Positions 1-6,119 are shown, numbered from the stretch's first letter. The stretch: 6,171 bases of DNA from Alphaproteobacteria bacterium (GCA_003451645.1 DMER01000018.1:342-6512), one strand, 5' to 3'. Notes: generated by a model from the sequence alone, not told the origin. Numbers and translations: made by a program.

Positions 1-106
1 AGGTTCTCGCGAGCCGGAACCCAACATCGTAGTTCCGGAGCTCGGTGTCGGTCCAGATGCGGTTGGCCGAACGCAGGACCCCTGGATTGTCGTACCCGGA
101 GCCGCC
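1..106 (-). other. Candidate DGR variable region at the 3' end of the caspase-FGE gene
   Basis: Sense-strand codons 569-603 encode GGS, then GYDNPGV, LRSANR, IWTDTEL, RNYD and VGFRLART. Constant blocks (GGS, LRSANR, GFRLART) alternate with divergent blocks, the layout of DGR variable regions in FGE/C-type-lectin-fold targets. The divergent codons are GGG, TAC, GAC, AAT, GGG, GTC, ATC, TGG, ACC, GAC, CTC, AAC, TAC and GAT. All can be reached from AAC/AAT or AGG by substituting only adenines, the DGR mutagenesis signature. Positions that are usually conserved in related domains (Trp after GGS, Arg in the R-x-R after LRSA) are replaced here. No template repeat or reverse transcriptase is in the window, and C-ending codons are common in GC-rich genomes, so this is a hypothesis. 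Confidence 0.38.
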
Positions 107-1810
107 GCGCAAGACACGCTGACCACAACTCCCGGTTGAACGAGCCGAGCCGTCAACCGGCGCGCCCTTGTAATCCGCGTTCCAGCAATCCTGAACCCAC
201 TCCCAAACATTGCCGTGCATGTCGTAAAGGCCAAATGCGTTGGCCGAAAAGCTCCCCACCGAAACGGTTTTTTGGCGGTATTCGCCTTTTGCTCCAGTCC
301 CGTAGGTAAAATTGCCATTGTAATTTGCCTTGGACGTGGAGATCGTTTCGCCAAAGTTAAACGGAGTGGTCGTCCCGGCCCGCGCCGCATATTCCCATTC
401 CGCTTCGCTCAGGAGACGATAGTTTTGCCCCGTCGTCCGGGATAACCAAGCGACATAGGCTTGTACGTCGTCCCACGACACATTGATCACTGGCCGCATG
501 TTACGGCCCCAACCGCTGTCATTTGGGCGGTACCCGTTGCATCCCCCAGCTGCAACACAGGCGTCCCATTCGGCAAAGGTGACTTCGAACTTACCCACCG
601 CAAAGGCCTTAGCGATCGTCACTTGCCTTTGCGGACCCTCATCGTCGTCGCGGTATTCCTCGGTCGCCGGACTCCCCATCGTGAACCGGCCCGCTGCCAC
701 CACGACCATCTCGGGGCAGTTTTGGCAATCGCGGAACACGGTGCCCGGCGTTCGTGCCGACGCGGTCGCAGGTTTGGATTCGGCAGGCGCGGCTGGCTTC
801 GGTTCGGCAATACTTGGCGCAGGCGGCTTTGCCGTCAGCTCCGCAATCCTGTTCCGGGCCAAGCCCGCATATTCGCCATTTGGATACTTCTTCAGATAGG
901 CCTCAAAGTCTGCCTTGTTCTTCGAGGTTTTGATCGACTCCCAAAACGATAGCTCGATTTGACGCGGGTCGAAGGAGGGCTGCGGCGCGGGGGCCGGACC
1001 TGTTGAGGGCGCAGGCGCGGGCTGCGCCGCTACTGCGGGCGGCACGAAGTAATAGGCCGATCCACCCAAATCTCCATAGATGACCGGCGTTTGCTGCGGC
1101 ACCTGGCGCCGCACATCATCGCGCACACGGCCAAAAAGCTGACGGATTTCAAGCCCCGGCGTCGTGACCTGCCGTGCGAATGCGGACGCATAGGGGCTGT
1201 TGCGGCCAGCCCCATCCGCCGCCACTTGTCCCTCGCGTGCCGCATAGGCGATCAGCGTGTCGCCCGTATCCACGCCCACCGCCGCCAAGCCCCGGCCGAT
1301 GGAGCGCGTGCCGCCAACGCTGCGCATCTTGGGCACGAAGGGATTGTCGCGGCAGGCATCGAGGATGACCACTTTGAGCCCGCGCGCGCCACTGACGGAG
1401 CGCACCACGAGATCAAGGGCGATGGTCTCAAACTCCACAGCGGACGGATCGGCAAGGCGGGCATCGGTGGGGATCAGATAGTTGTTCTTATCGACCTCGA
1501 TCCCGTGCCCTGCGTAATAGAGGACCGCCATATCGGCGCCCCGCGCCTCGGCCGCGAATTGCTGCAAAGCCGCCCGAAACTTCGAGAAGTCCAAATTGGA
1601 CAGAACCTTGACATTATTGCCAAAACCCATGCGCGGATCGCGCAGGGCTTGTGCGATTAGGCCTGCGTCATTAGCGGTATTGGGCAGGCGCGCGGCATTG
1701 GTGTAGTCGGTATTGGCAATGATCAACGCCACGCGCTTTTCCGGTGGTGTTTGTGCAACCGCACCTACCGCCGCCATAATCGCGCAAAGAAACATGGATA
1801 TAACGCGCAT
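1..1810 (-). CDS. Exported caspase-family protease fused to an FGE-like (SUMF1/C-type-lectin fold) domain, 3' end cut by the window
   Basis: ATG at 1810 opens 603 codons with no stop before the left edge. A G-rich stretch (GGGGG, about 4 nt upstream) can serve as RBS. Residues 1-19 form a Sec signal peptide (hydrophobic 4-16, AVA|QT cleavage), so a periplasmic or extracellular location is inferred. Residues 26 to about 255 are a peptidase C14 p20-like domain: strand RVALIIANTDY, catalytic His102 in YYAGHG, catalytic Cys153 in ILDACRDNP, then ADGAGRNSPYASAF. A Pro/Ala linker (258-280) leads to a short helical segment (FWESIKTSKNKADFEAYL, 289-306, through RIAEL) known from other alphaproteobacterial caspase proteins. 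A second linker precedes the FGE-like domain (about 358-603), with RFTMGSP, SEAEWEYAARAGT, MHGNVWEW, VLRGGS and a GFRLART end. The FGE cysteine pair expected after RGGS is absent, so formylglycine synthesis is unlikely and ligand binding more likely. The true stop should lie only a few codons past the edge. Its substrate is unknown. Confidence 0.93.
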   Translation of the reverse strand, partial: MRVISMFLCAIMAAVGAVAQTPPEKRVALIIANTDYTNAARLPNTANDAGLIAQALRDPRMGFGNNVKVLSNLDFSKFRAALQQFAAEARGADMAVLYYAGHGIEVDKNNYLIPTDARLADPSAVEFETIALDLVVRSVSGARGLKVVILDACRDNPFVPKMRSVGGTRSIGRGLAAVGVDTGDTLIAYAAREGQVAADGAGRNSPYASAFARQVTTPGLEIRQLFGRVRDDVRRQVPQQTPVIYGDLGGSAYYFVPPAVAAQPAPAPSTGPAPAPQPSFDPRQIELSFWESIKTSKNKADFEAYLKKYPNGEYAGLARNRIAELTAKPPAPSIAEPKPAAPAESKPATASARTPGTVFRDCQNCPEMVVVAAGRFTMGSPATEEYRDDDEGPQRQVTIAKAFAVGKFEVTFAEWDACVAAGGCNGYRPNDSGWGRNMRPVINVSWDDVQAYVAWLSRTTGQNYRLLSEAEWEYAARAGTTTPFNFGETISTSKANYNGNFTYGTGAKGEYRQKTVSVGSFSANAFGLYDMHGNVWEWVQDCWNADYKGAPVDGSARSTGSCGQRVLRGGSGYDNPGVLRSANRIWTDTELRNYDVGFRLART

Positions 1811-1870
1811 GGACCCCCGCCCTCACCTCAGCCACAAGGCTTCTACCATTGGGGCGGGACTGATTCTAGT

Positions 1871-1884
1871 CTTGCGCGCGCAAG
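1871..1884. repeat. 14-bp perfect palindrome between ffs and the caspase-FGE gene
   Basis: CTTGCGCGCGCAAG is fully self-complementary. It starts right after the 3' end of the SRP RNA helix and lies about 60 nt before the caspase-FGE start codon. It could be the stem of an ffs terminator or processing hairpin, but no T-run follows it on the minus strand. Alternatively it could be an operator: a TAGAAT box resembling a -10 element (minus strand 1868-1863) abuts it, but I see no convincing -35 at a suitable distance. Confidence 0.5.
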
Positions 1885-1980
1885 CAGGAGACCGGCGGCG
1901 ACCCGACACGAAACTCGTTACGGCTGCTTCCTTCCGGACCTGACCGGGTTGGCGAGGGCACCGCCCGCGCCGATCTCCCA
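1885..1980 (-). ncRNA. ffs: Bacterial small signal recognition particle RNA (4.5S RNA)
   Basis: The minus strand contains the SRP RNA core almost exactly as in other bacteria: GGTCAGGTCC (1945-1936), GGAA tetraloop (1935-1932) and GGAAGCAGCC (1931-1922). This is the part of the RNA that binds the Ffh M domain. The terminal helix is visible: GGAGATCGGCG (1978-1968) pairs with CGCCGGTCTCC (1897-1887) over 11 bp with one G-U pair, and two more wobble pairs extend it to 1980/1885. The total of about 96 nt fits the short, Alu-less bacterial type. The RNA works with Ffh and FtsY in co-translational membrane targeting. It is transcribed divergently from nudC and in the same direction as the caspase-FGE gene. 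The exact ends are set by the helix and are uncertain by a few bases. Confidence 0.96.
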
Positions 1981-1986
1981 GTGCTG

Positions 1987-2015
1987 AGTATCGGCATTCC
2001 CAGTCCATTGCGCAA
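1987..2015 (-). promoter_or_regulatory. Putative sigma-70-type promoter of ffs
   Basis: On the minus strand TTGCGC (2015-2010) and GATACT (1992-1987) are separated by 17 nt. They resemble -35 and -10 boxes with 3/6 and 4/6 matches to the consensus. Initiation about 7 nt after the -10 box falls at about 1980, exactly where the SRP RNA terminal helix begins. The match to the RNA end supports the call more than the box quality does. Confidence 0.5.
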
Positions 2016-2076
2016 GGCCCGTTGCAGGCCCGCAAGCCCGCATGCGAAGGTCGCGATCATGCTTTTCCCCAGACCT

Positions 2077-2080
2077 AAGG
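2077..2080 (+). promoter_or_regulatory. RBS that decides the nudC start
   Basis: AAGG lies 6 nt before the ATG at 2087. The earlier in-frame ATG at 2042 has no purine-rich sequence at a suitable distance, and its 15 extra residues do not look like NudC. The 2087 start is therefore preferred. Confidence 0.7.
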
Positions 2081-2086
2081 TTCCCC

Positions 2087-3019
2087 ATGGCCCAGCCGCG
2101 CAGCCGCAATCCCAACACCTTTGCCAACAGCCCGCTCGACCGGGCGAGCCACCGGCGCGTGGATGCCGCCTGGCTCAAGGCGCGGCTGGAGGATGACCGC
2201 TCGCTCTTTCTGCCACTATGGCGGTTGATGCCCTTTATTTCCGGCACAGGGGCGGCGCGCCAGGCGGGCTGGATGCGCATGGGCCTGGCCGAGACGCTCA
2301 TCAAGGACGAGACGGCGATCTTTCTGGGCATTGCCAATGACAGCGCGCATTTCGCGGTCGATCTGGGCCAAGGCGGCAGCGACCCTGCGCAAACCATGCC
2401 CTTGCAAGGGCTCGGCGCCTTTGAGGATTTGCGTTCGGTCGCGGGCACCATCGACGCCGGCGATGCCGCGATCCTGGCGCAGGCCAAGTCGCTCATCGAT
2501 TGGCATCAGCGCCACCGTTTTTGTGCCAATTGCGGCGCACGGACCGCCATGGCGGATGCGGGCTATAAGCGCTTTTGCGAGCGTTGCGAGACGGAGCATT
2601 TCCCGCGCACCGATCCGGTGGTGATCATGCTCGCCATCCATGGCAATCGCTGTTTGCTGGGCCGTCAGCCGAAATGGCCGCAAGGGTTCTATTCGGCCTT
2701 GGCGGGCTTTGTGGAGCCGGGCGAGACGATCGAGGAAGCGGTCGCGCGCGAACTTTTCGAGGAATCGGCCATCAAGGCGGGGCTGGTGCAGTATCACTCG
2801 ACACAGCCCTGGCCCTATCCCTCCTCGCTCATGATCGGCTGCTTTGCTGAGGCGCTGAGCACCGACATACAGGTCGACACGACCGAGCTTGAGGAGGCGC
2901 GCTGGTTCACCAAGGAGGAGTTGCGGGATGCCTTGGCCGGCCAGGGGCCTATTCGCTGCCCGCCGCCGCTCGCTATCGCGCATCAGCTCATCAAGACGTG
3001 GATCGAGTTTACCGGTTAG
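2087..3019 (+). CDS. nudC: NAD(H) pyrophosphatase NudC (Nudix hydrolase with zinc ribbon)
   Basis: 310 aa from the ATG at 2087. NudC cleaves NADH/NAD+ to nicotinamide mononucleotide and AMP, and in E. coli it also removes NAD caps from RNA 5' ends. It is a cytoplasmic enzyme. Domains in order: N-terminal NudC-type domain (about 1-135), a zinc ribbon with Cys146/Cys149 (FCANCG) and Cys164/Cys167 (FCERC), and the catalytic Nudix domain (about 175-305). The Nudix box runs from Gly207 through Glu213 to RELFEESAI (221-229), so the Glu residues that bind metal are present. The usual Gly near its end is Ala228. The NudC specificity array SQPWPFPxS appears as TQPWPYPSS (239-247). The length exceeds the 257 aa of E. 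coli NudC mainly in the N-terminal domain, as is common in alphaproteobacteria. Its stop codon overlaps that of the opposing TPR-caspase gene. ffs is divergent, 106 nt away. Confidence 0.96.
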   Translation: MAQPRSRNPNTFANSPLDRASHRRVDAAWLKARLEDDRSLFLPLWRLMPFISGTGAARQAGWMRMGLAETLIKDETAIFLGIANDSAHFAVDLGQGGSDPAQTMPLQGLGAFEDLRSVAGTIDAGDAAILAQAKSLIDWHQRHRFCANCGARTAMADAGYKRFCERCETEHFPRTDPVVIMLAIHGNRCLLGRQPKWPQGFYSALAGFVEPGETIEEAVARELFEESAIKAGLVQYHSTQPWPYPSSLMIGCFAEALSTDIQVDTTELEEARWFTKEELRDALAGQGPIRCPPPLAIAHQLIKTWIEFTG

Positions 3020-4794
3020 GGGACAAGGGAGAGCGCCTCGCGCGTGCGCAGCCGGTCGATGCGCTCGGGCTCCTGCCCCTGCGCCGCATGGCTTGTCAAT
3101 TTGTCGACGCGCTCGGCCACCCCGCCAAAGAACAGGCGCACATCCGCGCGGCCGCCGGTTTTGAGCTCCTCCAGAAACGCCGTCGCAAAGGGCGAGTTCG
3201 CGCCCGCGCCATCATCCGCCAGGCGCCCCGCGCGGGTTGAAAAGACGATCAGCATGTCGGAGCGCTCCTCAACCCGAAAGCCGCGCGCCCCGCGCTGGCG
3301 GGAGGGCAGATTGTTGTTGCGGCAGGCATCGATGATCACCACCCGCAAGGCGCGCGCCGGGCTCGCCGCATTGATCAGGCTCGATAGCGGAACGGCCTTC
3401 TCCAGCACATTATCCGCCGCGCCAAAGTCGACCGGCACCAGATAATTGCCCGACTGCTCCGGTCCCACATCGAATTCCTGTCCATGGCCCGCATACCACA
3501 CGAGCGCCAGATCGGCCGTGGCCGCGGCGGATTGGAAGGCGCCCACTGCCTCGAACATCTGCGCGCGGGTCAGGTCGGTCTTGGGATAGCCAAAGACCTC
3601 ATAGCCTTGGGCCTTCAGTGCCTCCGCCACATCCTTGGCGTCACGCGCCGCATTGGCGAGCGGGGAGATGCCCTGGTATTTGCTATTGCCAATGACGAGC
3701 GCGATCCGGCGCTTGATCAGGGTCTTGCCGTCAGCACCCTTTTGCGCGGCGGTTCTTTTGGCGAGGGCCTCTTGTGCCGCCTTCGTATCGGCGAGCAATT
3801 GCGGGTAGCGTTTCGACGCGGGGTCCAGTTGGGCCGCCGCCGCAAAATCCGCCGCAGCAGCAGAGAACTCCTGCAAGCCCAATTTGATCATGCCCCGCGC
3901 CGCCAAGGTTGGCGCGTGTTTGGGGTCAAGGCCGATTGCCGCATCATAATCGGCCAGCGCCTTTTGCGGGTCGCCCGTGCTGGCGAGGAGCCCTGCGCGG
4001 GTGCGCAAATACTCAGCATCACCCGGCTTGAGGGCGATCGCGCGGTTGCAATCGCCAAGCGCCTTGGGCCGCTCGGCCAGCAAGCCATAGGCATTGCAGC
4101 GGATGAAATACGCGCTCGCATCATTTGGGTTCTGGCGGATCACCTCCGCCATATCGGCAATCGCACGCTGATGTTCGCCACGGCCAAGCAGGATCAAACC
4201 GCGCAATTGAAAGGCCGCCACAAAGCGCCGGTCGAGCGCCAGCGCCCGGTCGAGATCGGCAAGCGCCAACGCCTCGTTCTTATTGCACAAATGGGCGGCC
4301 GCGCGGTTGGCATGCAAGGTGGGATTGTCCGGCAGGAGCGCAATCGCGGCGGTGATGTCGGCCGCCGCCTCCTTGCATTGGCCTTTGCGGGTGCGCGCAT
4401 TGCCGCGATTGGTCAGGGCACGGAAGTTCTTGGGGTTGAGCTTGAGCGCAGTGTCATACTCCGCGATCGCTTTGTCGAACTGACCCTGATCGAAATAGAC
4501 GATCCCGCGGGCGTTGTAGGCGTCGCTGTAATCGGGTTTCAGGCGGATCGCTTCGGCATAGTCGGCCAGCGCCTTGGCGTTGTCCTTCAGGTCCGCATGG
4601 GCATTGCCGCGCCGGTAATGGGCCTTGGCCTTGGCGGCCGCTGGTTCGCCGTTGCGCTGAATGATTTGCGTGCAGGCGGCGAGCTGCGCTTCGGGTGCCC
4701 CGGTCTCGCACGCGGTCCACTCAGGGGAAACCGGCTGCGCCAGGCTTGCACTTGCCGTCACGATCACGGCGATGAGGAGGATAACCCGGCGCAT
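3016..4794 (-). CDS. Exported protein with eight TPR repeats and a C-terminal caspase domain
   Basis: 592 aa from the ATG at 4794. An upstream in-frame TTG (4815) is less likely because it would place seven charged residues before the signal peptide. Residues 1-19 are a Sec signal (RR, hydrophobic VILLIAVIVTASA, SLA|QP). A short segment with Cys29 and Cys41 follows. Residues about 56-327 hold eight consecutive 34-residue TPR units without gaps (for example ALADYAEAIRLKPDY and AIAEYDTALKLNPKN), a protein-binding superhelix. After an Ala/Lys linker, about 361-592 is a peptidase C14 domain: RRIALVIGNSKY, His437 in WYAGHG, Cys491 in IIDACRNNN, then DGAGANSPFATAFLEEL. Both dyad residues are present, so it is probably an active cysteine protease; the specificity is unknown. 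It is the last gene of an operon, 27 nt behind the 227-aa gene. The family often carries TPRs as recruitment or self-association modules. Confidence 0.95.
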   Translation of the reverse strand: MRRVILLIAVIVTASASLAQPVSPEWTACETGAPEAQLAACTQIIQRNGEPAAAKAKAHYRRGNAHADLKDNAKALADYAEAIRLKPDYSDAYNARGIVYFDQGQFDKAIAEYDTALKLNPKNFRALTNRGNARTRKGQCKEAAADITAAIALLPDNPTLHANRAAAHLCNKNEALALADLDRALALDRRFVAAFQLRGLILLGRGEHQRAIADMAEVIRQNPNDASAYFIRCNAYGLLAERPKALGDCNRAIALKPGDAEYLRTRAGLLASTGDPQKALADYDAAIGLDPKHAPTLAARGMIKLGLQEFSAAAADFAAAAQLDPASKRYPQLLADTKAAQEALAKRTAAQKGADGKTLIKRRIALVIGNSKYQGISPLANAARDAKDVAEALKAQGYEVFGYPKTDLTRAQMFEAVGAFQSAAATADLALVWYAGHGQEFDVGPEQSGNYLVPVDFGAADNVLEKAVPLSSLINAASPARALRVVIIDACRNNNLPSRQRGARGFRVEERSDMLIVFSTRAGRLADDGAGANSPFATAFLEELKTGGRADVRLFFGGVAERVDKLTSHAAQGQEPERIDRLRTREALSLVP

Positions 4795-4801
4795 CCTGTC
4801 G

Positions 4802-4806
4802 CCCTC
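4802..4806 (-). promoter_or_regulatory. RBS that decides the TPR-caspase start
   Basis: GAGGG on the minus strand lies 7 nt before the ATG at 4794, which gives a protein starting directly with its signal peptide. The longer TTG reading would bury this site inside the gene. Confidence 0.7.
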
Positions 4807-4821
4807 GTGTTCCAAAAGTCC

Positions 4822-5505
4822 CTATTTCTTGAGCGTGCGCGCCAGGTCCATTAGCGCCGGCTGCATCGCACCCGCAAGCGGCCCGGCCGCCGGCGTTTCC
4901 AACTTCGCCTCGCTCACCGCAGGCGCCGGCAGTGCGTTGACGAACCCTTCCGCCCCGCCTGTCCGACGCACCGAATCCTCGATCTGGCGGAAGACGGTGC
5001 GATAGCTCTCAAATTGGCTCTCCAGCGAGCCGCAACCGATCCCATAAAGATACCCCGGCGCGAAGAGCAGCGTGGTCATCAGCTTGATCCGCCCTTGCGC
5101 GGAGTTCTGCGGATCGATAAAGGCCACCACTGCTTCCTGAGACATCATGCCCGACGGGTGCAGACGCGCGTTCTGATGCTCAATCAGGACGTCCCGGTCG
5201 TCCGCATGCACCTCTTTCCAGAAATCGCGGCCAAAGGGAGCCTTGAACGCCTCGTTCACTTGCTGCTGATTGGCAGATTTCGTCTCCTCAGAGCGCGAGG
5301 CGGACACCACGCAATTGGCTTCTGATTTTTCATCCGTGGGCCGCAGGATAAAGACACTCTTGGTGCCCGGCGTCGGTTTGGCGATCCACCCGTCAGGCGT
5401 GGTCAGTGAAAGCTCCCAGGTTTTGTCTGTGACGACCGTTGCCATGGCTGGTGCCGCCACGAGGGCCACGCCGAGAGCCAGAGACGCCCATATCCGCCTC
5501 GTCAT
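4822..5505 (-). CDS. Exported protein of unknown function, paralogue of its upstream neighbour
   Basis: 227 aa from the ATG at 5505, preceded by AAGGAG; a TTG 27 nt upstream in frame is not needed. Residues 1-22 are a Sec signal peptide (MTRR, hydrophobic core, AMA|TV). The mature part shares a pattern with the 186-aa product of the gene upstream: PDGW (37-40), one cysteine in ANCVVSAS (Cys65), FGRDFWKEVH (91-100), HPSGMMSQEAVVAF (116-129), RIKLMTTLLFAPG (139-151), a second cysteine in GIGCGS (Cys158) and SYRTVFRQIEDSVRRT (167-182). The two conserved cysteines may form a disulfide in the periplasm. A Pro/Ala-rich tail (about 183-227) is absent from the paralogue. The start, with a P(D/E)GW loop and a C-terminal helix, recalls Mog1/PsbP/DcrB-like folds; this is only an impression. 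It lies 27 nt before the TPR-caspase gene, so co-expression with the protease is likely. The function is unknown. Confidence 0.9.
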   Translation of the reverse strand: MTRRIWASLALGVALVAAPAMATVVTDKTWELSLTTPDGWIAKPTPGTKSVFILRPTDEKSEANCVVSASRSEETKSANQQQVNEAFKAPFGRDFWKEVHADDRDVLIEHQNARLHPSGMMSQEAVVAFIDPQNSAQGRIKLMTTLLFAPGYLYGIGCGSLESQFESYRTVFRQIEDSVRRTGGAEGFVNALPAPAVSEAKLETPAAGPLAGAMQPALMDLARTLKK

Positions 5506-5513
5506 CGCGCGCA

Positions 5514-5519
5514 CTCCTT
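5514..5519 (-). promoter_or_regulatory. Strong Shine-Dalgarno site of the 227-aa gene
   Basis: AAGGAG on the minus strand lies 8 nt before the ATG at 5505, inside the 23-nt gap after the upstream stop codon (5529). It fixes the start and supports translation from a shared transcript. Confidence 0.8.
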
Positions 5520-5528
5520 GTTCAGTGA

Positions 5529-6089
5529 TCAAGGCAGCGTCCGCCGGAAGCTGTCAATGGTCGCCAAAATCGCCGGGCGGTAGGTTTCAAACGTCCCTTC
5601 CCGCGCGCCGCAGGTAATCTGATATTGGACGCCCGGCACAATCAGGATGGTCGAGAGCAGCTTGACCCGAACGCTGCCCGTCTCGTTGGCGGCCATGAAG
5701 GTCACGACCGCTTCTTGCGTCACAATCCCTGAGGGGTGCGTCTTCACGCTGTCGCTCTCAAAGGCCAGATTGCCAGAGGCACGGTGCACCTCGCGCCAGA
5801 ACGCCTGACCAAAGGGGCGCTGCAGAAGCGTGTTCAACTCCGCCTGTGTCGCCCTCGCGGTCAGCGGCTTGTCTTCGGCGGATACGGCGCAGGTCGCGGA
5901 ATCGGGCGCGATCCCGCTGCGCGCCGCAAAGACGATGCGCGGTGTAGCGCCCGGCACTGTCGTCCAGCCCTCGGGAAACGAAATCTCAAAACCATATTGC
6001 GCCGAGCGCTGCGTCAGGCTCGCGAACGCACTGTTCACGCCTGCCGCCAGCATCATTACCGCGCCGATTATCCCCAACGCCCGCCTCAT
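5529..6089 (-). CDS. Exported protein of unknown function, first gene of the TPR-caspase operon
   Basis: 186 aa from the ATG at 6089. A GGGGG stretch about 6 nt upstream is a plausible RBS. An in-frame TTG at 6101 with AAGGG upstream is an alternative that would add four residues (MGAR). Residues 1-23 are a Sec signal peptide (MRR, hydrophobic core, AFA|SL). The mature chain begins with YGFEISFPEGW (32-42) and then shows ATCAVSAE (Cys67), FGQAFWREVH (93-102), HPSGIVTQEAVVTF (118-131), RVKLLSTILIVPG (141-153), TCGA (Cys160) and TYRPAILATIDSFRRT (169-184). These blocks line up one by one with the 227-aa protein encoded next, showing a tandem duplication that has diverged strongly. The protein ends right after the shared core. 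The PEGW-containing start is reminiscent of small Mog1/PsbP/DcrB-type domains, but I cannot assign a family. The gap to the next gene is 23 nt. An inverted-repeat region lies just upstream. Confidence 0.9.
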   Translation of the reverse strand: MRRALGIIGAVMMLAAGVNSAFASLTQRSAQYGFEISFPEGWTTVPGATPRIVFAARSGIAPDSATCAVSAEDKPLTARATQAELNTLLQRPFGQAFWREVHRASGNLAFESDSVKTHPSGIVTQEAVVTFMAANETGSVRVKLLSTILIVPGVQYQITCGAREGTFETYRPAILATIDSFRRTLP

Positions 6090-6119
6090 CCTTGCCCCCA
6101 AAGCGACGAACCCTTGATC

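Noticed and set aside
1..740. A true sulfatase-activating FGE
   Set aside because: The catalytic cysteine pair after RGGS is missing, no sulfatase gene is present, and the domain is fused to a protease.
1091..1660. 189-codon plus-strand open frame opposite the caspase domain
   Set aside because: It is a shadow of the minus-strand caspase frame, which carries the YAGHG and DACR motifs; it has no RBS or recognisable motif.
1866..1884. Intrinsic terminator after ffs
   Set aside because: The palindrome gives a stem, but the following bases on the minus strand (ACTAGAATCA) contain no T-run, so I list it only as a palindrome.
2042..2086. Longer nudC with start at 2042
   Set aside because: There is no RBS before 2042, while AAGG with 6-nt spacing precedes 2087. 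The extra 15 residues have no counterpart expected in NudC.
1918..2496. 192-codon minus-strand open frame overlapping ffs and the 5' part of nudC
   Set aside because: It crosses the SRP RNA core and is antisense to nudC, and its composition is that of a GC-rich shadow.
2216..2983. 255-codon minus-strand open frame opposite nudC
   Set aside because: It is a shadow of nudC, whose zinc ribbon and Nudix box are unmistakable on the plus strand.
3484..4854. 456-codon open frame on the plus strand opposite the TPR-caspase
   Set aside because: It is antisense to a gene with clear TPR and caspase motifs. Its translation shows no domain pattern, and it is explained by scarce stop codons in GC-rich codon-biased DNA.
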